Assembly (NCBI GenBank): GCA_947057875.1
Contig: CAMSEX010000072.1
Coordinates: 1-6,283, forward strand
Length of the DNA stretch: 6,283 bases
Source of the DNA: an uncultured Clostridium sp.
GTDB taxonomy: Bacteria > Bacillota > Clostridia > TANB77 > CAG-508
Direction of reading: 5' to 3'
The notes under the pieces: model-generated
Database searches by the model: none
What the model was told of the DNA's origin: nothing
What the model saw: the letters and a program-made list of their open reading frames with translations, nothing else
Program-made: the position numbers and the translations under genes
Part shown: piece after piece, positions 1 through 5,359 of the stretch
How the letters are laid out: the number at the start of each line of letters is the position of its first letter
Position numbering within the stretch: position 1 is the first letter of the stretch

Positions 1-528
1 ACAGTAAGAGTTGGCAATAAAATCATAGAAACGTTATATGATTTTGTAGACAAGGAGCCAAAAGATGAAAATGGAAATGTTCTTCCTTATGAAATTAATT
101 TTACAGATATTGACCAAAAGATTTGTTATCGTTTAAATTATGATGAAAATACAAAAGCATATAGTTACACGAATAGAAAAGAAGAAATGGCAAGTCAGAA
201 AGAAGTAGAGAATTTATTTCAAGATGAAAATGATATTAAGGAAAATACACTAAGTATCATTCCTTCTGGGTTTAAGGAAATATTTTTGGCATCTATAGAT
301 CCACGTTATTATTATGTTTCAATACGAAATCGCCAGTTTAGAATGGTTTCGTTTGCGTATGATTTAAAAACAAAGGTAGTGTTAAATCAAGATTGTTTAG
401 TAGAAAGTGTTAATCAGAAGTTTGAGTTTGATGGAGTAGCAATTTGGAATTTTAGCTATGATTATGTCCCTGAGCATTTTGATGAATTAAGAGATCCTCG
501 TGAAACAGGAAGATATCTAATTATATAG
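1..528 (+). CDS. C-terminal part of an unrecognised protein (5' end outside window)
   Basis: The frame is open from the first base of the window to the TAG at 526-528, giving 175 residues. An internal ATG at 187 has no good ribosome binding site, and the reading frame upstream of it has the same coding character, so the gene almost certainly starts before the window. I do not recognise the family. The visible part is soluble and acidic, with no transmembrane segment, signal or cysteine cluster. It is rich in aromatic and beta-strand-prone stretches (for example around DPRYYYVSIRNRQFRM, residues 100-115 of the visible part) and ends in GRYLII. No clear terminator follows the stop, and the next gene has its own promoter, so the two are probably not co-transcribed by design. 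No function is proposed. Confidence 0.8.
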   Translation, partial: TVRVGNKIIETLYDFVDKEPKDENGNVLPYEINFTDIDQKICYRLNYDENTKAYSYTNRKEEMASQKEVENLFQDENDIKENTLSIIPSGFKEIFLASIDPRYYYVSIRNRQFRMVSFAYDLKTKVVLNQDCLVESVNQKFEFDGVAIWNFSYDYVPEHFDELRDPRETGRYLII

Positions 529-571
529 GAAGAAGAACAAAAAATTTTATGTAGATTTTATTGTTAAATTA

Positions 572-600
572 TTGATTTTACTTAGAAAATATTGTATAAT
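572..600 (+). promoter_or_regulatory. Sigma-A-type promoter of the Cys-rich secreted protein gene
   Basis: A TTGATT -35 box (572-577) and a perfect TATAAT -10 box (595-600) are separated by 17 bases, the optimal spacing. The expected transcription start is near 607. That gives a leader of about 110 nt before the start codon at 717, beginning almost exactly at the first of two hairpins. Confidence 0.7.
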
Positions 601-605
601 TAAAG

Positions 606-648
606 ATGTCTTAGTTCTTTAGGACATGCAATTGATACTTTAATTGCA
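606..648 (+). promoter_or_regulatory. Two adjacent hairpins in the 5' leader
   Basis: Hairpin 1 pairs ATGTCTTA (606-613) with TAGGACAT (620-627), 8 pairs including one G-U, around a 6-nt loop. Hairpin 2 pairs TGCAATT (627-633) with AATTGCA (642-648), 7 perfect pairs around an 8-nt loop. They share base 627 and lie at the predicted 5' end of the mRNA. No T run follows, so they are not terminators. A 5' stem-loop that stabilises the mRNA, or an operator-like protein site, are the plausible readings. No known riboswitch class is recognised. Confidence 0.4.
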
Positions 649-700
649 ACAGAAAATGATTTGCGAAAGTAACTTTTATCAACATTCTCAAGATGCAAAC

Positions 701-706
701 AGGAGG
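701..706 (+). promoter_or_regulatory. Ribosome binding site that fixes the start at 717
   Basis: AGGAGG lies 10 bases before the ATG at 717. The in-frame ATG at 693 lies upstream of this site and has no purine-rich site of its own, so 717 is the real start. Confidence 0.8.
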
Positions 707-716
707 AGAGAAGAGT

Positions 717-2762
717 ATGCAGAGAAGAAAAAACATTTTGGCAATGTTAATGATGATGCTAATACTAATACTTATGTTAGCACCAACATCATTGAAAAAC
801 GGCGACGGCGTAACGGTAACAGCAGCAACCAAAAAAGAAGCAAGTGTTTCTAAAGCAGTGACAACAAATTTATTAACACCACGGATCTCTGTTTCTAAAT
901 TGACTTTGGTTGAAGGCGAGAGCCAGCAATTAAAGGTTGTTTCAGGTTCTGCATGGAATCTGAAGAAAGTTACCACAACGAATAAGAAAAATGTTGGCAT
1001 TTATGGCAAAAAGCCAGCAAAGAAGACGGTTATGGCCAAAGGTAAGGCAGCAGGTTCAGTTGAAACAGTAAAAATGCATTTGGAGATGAAAAAGTCTGCT
1101 TGGAAAAAATATAAAAAGATTTTAAAGAGCAGGAAAGTGACTTTAAAATGCAAAGTGAAGGTGGTTCCAAAGGAAGAACCAGAAGAAGAACCTGATCCAG
1201 AGCAGCAACAAGAAGAACAGCCTGAAGTTCAGGAACCACTTGCGAAGTATGACACTTCACAGTGGAAACCTGACAAAACAGAGTTTCTTTATAATGGCAA
1301 AAAGCAGAGGCCAATTTTGCTGGGGGTACCAGAAGAAGTAAAAATGGAATATTCGTCTGAAGGCGAAGTTGCTTCTGGAAAATATTCTGTTACAATTTCT
1401 TTTCAGGTGCCTGAAAATTATGAACCAATTGAACCAATAATAATTGAATATTCTATTAAACCAATAGAGTATCCAGTGACAGGTGGTTATGTTGGTTCAT
1501 GGGGAAGCTCAAGTGGTGGTTCTAGTATGACTAAGCCTGTACAACCAGAACTGCCAAACGAACCAGATGAGAAGCCAGAACAACCAAATGAGCCAGAGCA
1601 ACCAGAGGAAAAACCGAGCGAGCCAGAACATGATTGTGTTTTTGGAAGCTGGAGTTCTAAGAACAATGTGGACGAGAGCAGAGTTTGTTCTGAGTGTGGA
1701 AAAGAGGAAACACGTAAACACAAATATCAAATCATAATTTCGTTTGAGAATTTGGACGATATACAACATACAGTTAAGAAAGAGTATGTTTGTGATACGT
1801 GTCACGAAAATTATGAAGAATCCTCAAAGGAAGCTCATAAAAAAAGTGAATGGCAGTATGATGGAGAAAAAGATGTTCAGAAATGTGCAGATTGTGATTA
1901 TGAACAGTCGCGTGAACATCAGCATGAGAAAGAGCCTACAGATTTGGTTTATACTTTTCAATCAAGCAATGATGATGGAACCCATGTAATGGAAGTATCC
2001 TACGCTTGTCTTTGTGGAGAAAAAATCACATTAACTAAGAATGAGGAATGTGATTATGAAGAGAAACGCAAGATGACAGATGAAATGCACAATATGAGAA
2101 ATATTCATATTGTGCAAAAAGATTGCAAGGTGTGTGCCTATCATGTTGAGGAAGAAGAAAGCTGTGTATCAGATGGTATTACTTTTTACTTCCGTTATCT
2201 TAGCCAAATGTATACGGCTGAGACATGTACAATTTGCAATTATAGGTGTAATCAAAAACCGCATTTTGACCATGTATTTGGGGAATGGACATACTATGAT
2301 AAGGATAATCATCGTAGGGAATGTCCTTGTACAGATGAAAGAGAAGAGGAACCACATAAATATGGAGAATATGATGCAGCAGTAGGAGGTTTTTATTGTC
2401 CTATATGTGACCACACAGAACTTGTTGCACCACATAATCATGGGCACGGTTTTGCTGGAACATGGGGTGACAAAAACCTGATGTTTGATGTGGTTATGAA
2501 CAAGGATGCATATGCCGAATTGGTAAGTATGTCTCCGATTCGGCATCCGAATCCAACTCCAACAACATATTGTTCGAGATTGGAGTTCAACTGTAAAGAA
2601 TGCGGTATTTCGTATACGGCATTTATGCGTCATGAATATGAGGATGGCGTGTGCGTATGTGGAGTGCTTCAGCCAGATATCACAGCGTTGGTAAAGGTAG
2701 TAGTAATGAAAGTACTTACTCAAGACGTTACATGTGGAGGTGCAATTAAGTTTAGGAATTAA
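717..2762 (+). CDS. Large secreted protein with Ig-like regions and a CxxC repeat domain
   Basis: This is a 681-residue exported protein of unknown function. Residues 1-37 form a signal peptide: QRRK, then a long Met/Leu/Ile core, with likely cleavage near VTAA. Residues 56-151 (ISVSKLTLVEGESQQLKV...) resemble a degenerate, Lys-rich bacterial Ig-like (BIG2) domain. Residues about 178-252 (FLYNGKKQRP..., YSVTISF, ENYEPIEP) resemble an MBG-type Ig-like domain. A Gly/Ser stretch (about 255-271) and a Pro/Glu/Gln linker (273-304) follow. From about 305 to 649 there are ten C-x(1-2)-C pairs, at 324/327, 359/362, 390/393, 431/433, 470/473, 504/507, 536/538, 561/564, 626/629 and 646/648. They are mixed with His and aromatic FGxW motifs (309-312, 521-524). 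Such knuckles suggest metal binding or disulfides, which is inference. No LPxTG, lipobox, SLH or C-terminal membrane anchor is seen, so it may be released or held by wall interactions. The gene is monocistronic, between its own promoter and terminator. Confidence 0.85.
   Translation: MQRRKNILAMLMMMLILILMLAPTSLKNGDGVTVTAATKKEASVSKAVTTNLLTPRISVSKLTLVEGESQQLKVVSGSAWNLKKVTTTNKKNVGIYGKKPAKKTVMAKGKAAGSVETVKMHLEMKKSAWKKYKKILKSRKVTLKCKVKVVPKEEPEEEPDPEQQQEEQPEVQEPLAKYDTSQWKPDKTEFLYNGKKQRPILLGVPEEVKMEYSSEGEVASGKYSVTISFQVPENYEPIEPIIIEYSIKPIEYPVTGGYVGSWGSSSGGSSMTKPVQPELPNEPDEKPEQPNEPEQPEEKPSEPEHDCVFGSWSSKNNVDESRVCSECGKEETRKHKYQIIISFENLDDIQHTVKKEYVCDTCHENYEESSKEAHKKSEWQYDGEKDVQKCADCDYEQSREHQHEKEPTDLVYTFQSSNDDGTHVMEVSYACLCGEKITLTKNEECDYEEKRKMTDEMHNMRNIHIVQKDCKVCAYHVEEEESCVSDGITFYFRYLSQMYTAETCTICNYRCNQKPHFDHVFGEWTYYDKDNHRRECPCTDEREEEPHKYGEYDAAVGGFYCPICDHTELVAPHNHGHGFAGTWGDKNLMFDVVMNKDAYAELVSMSPIRHPNPTPTTYCSRLEFNCKECGISYTAFMRHEYEDGVCVCGVLQPDITALVKVVVMKVLTQDVTCGGAIKFRN
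1533..1628 (+). repeat. Low-complexity Pro/Glu/Gln linker coding repeat
   Basis: This stretch encodes a run of near-repeats of the type EQPNEP / EQPEEKP, 32 residues made almost only of Pro, Glu, Gln, Lys and Asn. It is an extended spacer between the Ig-like part and the Cys-rich part, common in Gram-positive surface proteins. The underlying DNA repeats (CCAGAACAACC-like) could allow length variation. Confidence 0.65.
1629..2663 (+). repeat. Degenerate Cys-pair modules within the secreted protein
   Basis: About 345 residues carry ten C-x(1-2)-C pairs spaced about 20 to 65 residues apart. Better-preserved modules follow the pattern H-x(2,3)-F-G-x-W, then 10-15 residues, then C-x-C or C-x-x-C, then a His-containing tail (DNA about 1629-1720 and 2265-2415). 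Divergence between copies is high, so these are old repeats rather than recent duplications. From general knowledge, similar His/Trp/CxxC modules occur in many Clostridia surface proteins, without an assigned function that I can name. Confidence 0.55.
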
Positions 2763-2784
2763 TGGATAGCAAATCATTTTTTGG

Positions 2785-2818
2785 GGAGGGACCATAGCTT
2801 TAGGTCCTTCTTTTTTTT
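2785..2818 (+). terminator. Rho-independent terminator after the Cys-rich protein gene
   Basis: GGACC (2789-2793) pairs with GGTCC (2803-2807). Three or four further outer pairs, some G-U, extend the stem to about 8-9 bp around a 9-nt loop. Eight T residues follow at 2811-2818. It lies 22 bases after the stop codon and separates this gene from ypeB. Confidence 0.85.
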
Positions 2819-2857
2819 GTGCATTTTTTGCAATAAAATGAAAAAATAACAATTTTT

Positions 2858-2887
2858 GGAATATTAAAAAAATAGTTGGCAATACTA
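2858..2887 (+). promoter_or_regulatory. Possible forespore (sigma-F/sigma-G) promoter of ypeB
   Basis: GGCAATACTA (2878-2887) fits the Bacillus sigma-F -10 consensus GGnnAnAnTr. Its last seven bases, AATACTA, fit six of seven positions of the sigma-G box CATnnTA. Upstream, GAATA (2859-2863) fits the sigma-G -35 pattern GnATr. The spacing is about one base shorter than usual (17 instead of 18 to the sigma-G -10). The expected start near 2894 leaves a very short leader before the ribosome binding site at 2904. In Bacillus subtilis sleB-ypeB is transcribed by sigma-G, so the match is biologically apt. In A+T-rich DNA, chance resemblance cannot be excluded. Confidence 0.4.
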
Positions 2888-2903
2888 ATTAAAAATAAAA
2901 TAC

Positions 2904-2908
2904 GGAGG
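2904..2908 (+). promoter_or_regulatory. Ribosome binding site of ypeB
   Basis: GGAGG ends 8 bases before the ATG at 2917 but only 2 bases before the ATG at 2911. This favours 2917 as the start codon and shortens the protein by two residues. Confidence 0.7.
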
Positions 2909-2916
2909 AAATGAAG

Positions 2917-4269
2917 ATGAATTGTGGAACCAAAAATAAATTATTAGTGATTGCCATTATTTTGTTGTTGGCTATTATGGCAGCGATTGCTTATTATGCG
3001 TATCAGACCAATCAAAGTTATGCGACATTTCAAACGAATAAATACAATGAGGCTTTTGGAAATGTGGTAAATTATATGAACAGTGTAGAAAGTTTGCTTG
3101 CGAAATCTATTATTTCGAGAACCCCTGAGCGTAGCGCAGAGACACTAACAGAAGTGTGGCGTGATTCTAATTTGGCGCTTGTGTATTTAGCAGGAATTCC
3201 AATGAATACAGAGCAACTTTCTGGAGCAGCAAAATTTTTAAATCAGGTAAGTGATTTTTCGTATTCATTATCCCGAAAAAATATTGAGGATGAAGAATTA
3301 ACACAGGAGGATTTTGACAATTTGAAATCCCTTCATCAATATAGTGTGCAACTGGAAAATACATTAAATCAGTTGTCTGAAGAATTATATGCGGGAACGA
3401 TTAATTGGGACGAGCTAACGAAAAATAATTCCCTTGAATATGCGCAAGCAGTGGATAATGTTTCCGTATTTTCTAATATTGATTCTAACTTAAAAGAGTA
3501 TGAGGGTTTAATTTACGATGGCGCTTATTCTGACCATGTAAATAAAACAGATAAAGTTGGTTTGACTGGAGATGACATTTCCGAGCAAGAGGCGCATGAA
3601 AAAGTCAAGGAGTTTTTTGGGGAAGATAAAATTGAAAATATTCATTTGAATCAGTTTTTGGAAAATGCCAATATTCCATGTTATGACTTTTCAGTTAAAT
3701 TAAAAAATCAGCAAAATGAATGCAATATTGAGATTGCCAAAAAAGGCGGTTGGGTTATTGAGATGCAAAACAACCGAACTGTGAATAGCGAAATTCTTTC
3801 TCAAGAAGAAGCCAACGAAAAAGGGAAAAAGTTTTTGGAGGAAAAAGGCTTTCCTTCGATGAAAGAAACATATTTTACGAAATTGAATAATATTGTAACT
3901 GTGAATTATGCGTATGAATACAATGAGATTGTTGCGTATCCGGATTTGATAAAAGTGAAAATTGCGCTGGATAATGGCGAAATTTTAGGAATGGAGACAA
4001 ATGGATATTTGAATTCTCATACAAGCAGAAATTTTGAGAATGTAAGTTTGACGATGGATGAGGCAAGAAGAAAGCTCAATGAGGATTTGGAAATTCTAGA
4101 TGAAGGATTGGCGATTATTCCGACAGAATGGAAAACGGAGCTTTTGTGCTATGAATTTAAGGGAAAAGTGGAAGACCGAGAATTTTTGGTGTATATTAAT
4201 GTGGAAACAGGAAAAGAAGAGGATATTTTGGTTATATTAGATACGCCAGGCGGAACATTGACAGTTTAA
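2917..4269 (+). CDS. ypeB: Spore germination protein YpeB
   Basis: YpeB is needed in spores to stabilise and localise the cortex-lytic transglycosylase SleB, and thus for peptidoglycan cortex breakdown at germination. The protein has 450 residues, the usual family length. Residues 9-29 form one N-terminal membrane anchor with a short cytosolic tail. The N-terminal helical domain holds the family pattern ETLTEVWRDS (about 75-84), LSGAAKFLNQVSDFSYSL (about 101-118) and LTQEDFDNLKSLH (about 128-140). The signature LIYDGAYSDH (197-206) corresponds to LIYDGPFSDH in other YpeB proteins. Three PepSY-like repeats follow at about 215-290, 294-372 and 376-448, each starting with a (S/T)xxEA helix and ending in a beta pair with a G-G/D-N-G turn. 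The C-terminus TPGGTLTV resembles clostridial YpeB. No sleB is adjacent inside the window. The preceding terminator and possible forespore promoter suggest a separate sporulation transcript. Confidence 0.93.
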   Translation: MNCGTKNKLLVIAIILLLAIMAAIAYYAYQTNQSYATFQTNKYNEAFGNVVNYMNSVESLLAKSIISRTPERSAETLTEVWRDSNLALVYLAGIPMNTEQLSGAAKFLNQVSDFSYSLSRKNIEDEELTQEDFDNLKSLHQYSVQLENTLNQLSEELYAGTINWDELTKNNSLEYAQAVDNVSVFSNIDSNLKEYEGLIYDGAYSDHVNKTDKVGLTGDDISEQEAHEKVKEFFGEDKIENIHLNQFLENANIPCYDFSVKLKNQQNECNIEIAKKGGWVIEMQNNRTVNSEILSQEEANEKGKKFLEEKGFPSMKETYFTKLNNIVTVNYAYEYNEIVAYPDLIKVKIALDNGEILGMETNGYLNSHTSRNFENVSLTMDEARRKLNEDLEILDEGLAIIPTEWKTELLCYEFKGKVEDREFLVYINVETGKEEDILVILDTPGGTLTV

Positions 4270-4306
4270 AAATAATCAGTAGCTTGCGTTGTTAAACTGA
4301 ATTATA

Positions 4307-4315
4307 TGTTATAAT
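4307..4315 (+). promoter_or_regulatory. Possible extended -10 promoter at the edge of the inverted-repeat element
   Basis: TGT followed by a perfect TATAAT (4310-4315) is an extended -10 motif. The best -35 candidates, TTGTTA (4289-4294, 15-base spacer) and TTGCGT (4284-4289, 20-base spacer), are off the optimum. A start near 4322 would place the whole internal hairpin in the transcript. The -10 box overlaps the left inverted repeat. Confidence 0.35.
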
Positions 4316-4429
4316 GATATTTATTAATTTTGAAGTGGCATTGTGGGGACCGTCCAGACATTATCAAAATCTTTGATTTTGCTTAATTTCTAGGATGGGG
4401 AGAACGGAAAAATTCATAAATATCATTAT
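4311..4429. mobile_element. 119-bp MITE-like element with 21-bp terminal inverted repeats
   Basis: Bases 4311-4331 and 4409-4429 are inverted copies matching at 20 of 21 positions, with a single mismatch at 4325/4415. Inside, 4350-4398 folds as a second imperfect hairpin. CCGTCCAGA (4350-4358) pairs with 4389-4398 through one bulged A and one G-U, ATTA (4360-4363) pairs with TAAT (4384-4387), and CAAAATC (4365-4371) pairs with GATTTTG (4375-4381) around a TTT loop. It encodes no protein. The ends contain TA, which would suit a Tc1/mariner/IS630-type target, but a target duplication cannot be separated from the repeat itself. Alternatives are a structured non-coding RNA, or a bidirectional terminator for ypeB (only a TTTT run follows at 4429-4432). 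Confidence 0.5.
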
Positions 4430-4456
4430 TTTATATTAAGAAACCAGAATTTTATA

Positions 4457-4485
4457 TTGAAATTGTTGAAAAAATGGTATATAAT
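4457..4485 (+). promoter_or_regulatory. Sigma-A promoter of the hydrolase-Mur ligase operon
   Basis: TTGAAA (4457-4462) and TATAAT (4480-4485) are separated by exactly 17 bases, a near-consensus vegetative promoter. The expected start is near 4492, giving a leader of about 80 nt before the hydrolase start. The strength of the match suggests housekeeping expression. Confidence 0.75.
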
Positions 4486-4558
4486 CACAAAAAACAAATA
4501 ATTTGAATAAATTATAGTAAAAATTATCCACTAAATGAGAACAAACTGTGGAAAAGAG

Positions 4559-4566
4559 AAAGGAGG
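4559..4566 (+). promoter_or_regulatory. Strong ribosome binding site that decides a TTG start
   Basis: AAAGGAGG matches the 16S anti-Shine-Dalgarno fully and ends 5 bases before the TTG at 4572. The upstream in-frame GTG at 4548 has no such site and would place this sequence inside the coding region. Confidence 0.75.
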
Positions 4567-4571
4567 AAATT

Positions 4572-5339
4572 TTGCAAGTTAGAATACAAGATTGGGATAT
4601 CTCGTACGAAGTAATGGGGCAAGGAAATCCAGTAATATTGCTACATGGATGGTTGTGCGACCGAGAAACAATGCGTCCAATTGCCAATAGTTTGTGCGAA
4701 AATTTTAAAGTGTATTTGGTGGATATTGTGGGGTTTGGAAAAAGCGATTTACCAGAACATCCACTCAGTACAAACGACTTTGGCGACTTTTTAGCCGAAT
4801 TTGTGAACCAACTAGAAATCAAAAATCCAATTTTGATTGGTCATTCCAATGGTGGTAGAATGATTATCAATTGCGTTGGTAGAGGAATGATTGATGCGAG
4901 AAAAGTGGTTTTGATGGATAGCGCAGGCTTAGTTCCAAAGCGTAAACCGAAATATTATGTGAAAGTCGGCATTTTTAAGGCAGGAAAAGCAGTGCTAAAC
5001 AAATTGCCTGATGTAGGCGGAATGAAGGATTTTAAAGAAAAATTGTTCAATCATGTTGGTTCGAGTGATTATAGATCATCTGCGCCAGTACTGCGCGAAA
5101 CCATGAAAAACATTGTCAATGAAGATATGTCAGAATTACTGCCCAATATCAAAGTTCCAACTTTGCTTATTTGGGGCGCAAATGATATCGATACACCAAT
5201 TGCGGATGCCAAAAAAATGGAAGCCTTAATTCCGAATGCAGGTTTGGTGGAATATCCAAATTCGGGGCATTTTGCGTATTTGCAAAATTTGCCAAATTGC
5301 ATTTCGGTGCTAAACGAATTTTTCAAAAATGATAAATAA
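4572..5339 (+). CDS. Alpha/beta hydrolase fold protein
   Basis: This is a cytosolic alpha/beta hydrolase of 255 residues from the TTG start, a normal family length, with no signal peptide. Visible hallmarks are the oxyanion-loop HG in ILLHGW (His25-Gly26), the strand-turn VDIVGFGKSD (51-60), and the nucleophile elbow GHSNGG with Ser92. The acid is Asp205 in IWGANDIDTP (Asp207 is a less likely option), and the catalytic base is His233 in NSGHFAYL. A basic cap region lies at about 122-185. All three catalytic residues are present, so it should be active as an esterase, lipase-like or C-C hydrolase enzyme. The substrate cannot be read from the sequence. It is the first gene of an operon with the Mur ligase 20 bp downstream. 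From memory, such hydrolases often sit beside membrane-linked Mur ligases in Clostridia, so a role near cell-wall precursor chemistry is an inference. A TTG start with a perfect ribosome binding site is mildly unusual. Confidence 0.88.
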   Translation: MQVRIQDWDISYEVMGQGNPVILLHGWLCDRETMRPIANSLCENFKVYLVDIVGFGKSDLPEHPLSTNDFGDFLAEFVNQLEIKNPILIGHSNGGRMIINCVGRGMIDARKVVLMDSAGLVPKRKPKYYVKVGIFKAGKAVLNKLPDVGGMKDFKEKLFNHVGSSDYRSSAPVLRETMKNIVNEDMSELLPNIKVPTLLIWGANDIDTPIADAKKMEALIPNAGLVEYPNSGHFAYLQNLPNCISVLNEFFKNDK

Positions 5340-5359
5340 ACTTAAGAAAGGAAGAAAAA

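Noticed and set aside
693..716. ATG at 693 as start of the secreted protein
   Set aside because: The AGGAGG site lies downstream of it and correctly spaced for the ATG at 717. The 717 start also gives a better signal peptide.
644..853. Small + strand ORF (69 codons) overlapping the start of the Cys-rich protein gene
   Set aside because: It has no ribosome binding site, a low-complexity Asn/Arg/Lys composition, and overlaps the signal-peptide coding region of a well-supported gene.
2680..2762. Possible frameshift near the C-terminus of the Cys-rich protein, since another frame reads GKGSSNESTYSRRYMW before its own stop
   Set aside because: Neither tail matches anything I recognise and both end within 30 codons, so there is no evidence for one frame over the other.
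2822..2840. Inverted repeat CATTTT-N7-AAAATG after the terminator
   Set aside because: Only six A/T-dominated pairs, expected by chance in this composition.
2169..2882. Long minus-strand ORF of 237 codons opposite the Cys-rich gene
   Set aside because: It runs through the terminator and the ypeB upstream region, has no ribosome binding site, and its Cys/Ile/Phe/His-rich translation is what the complement of this coding sequence gives.
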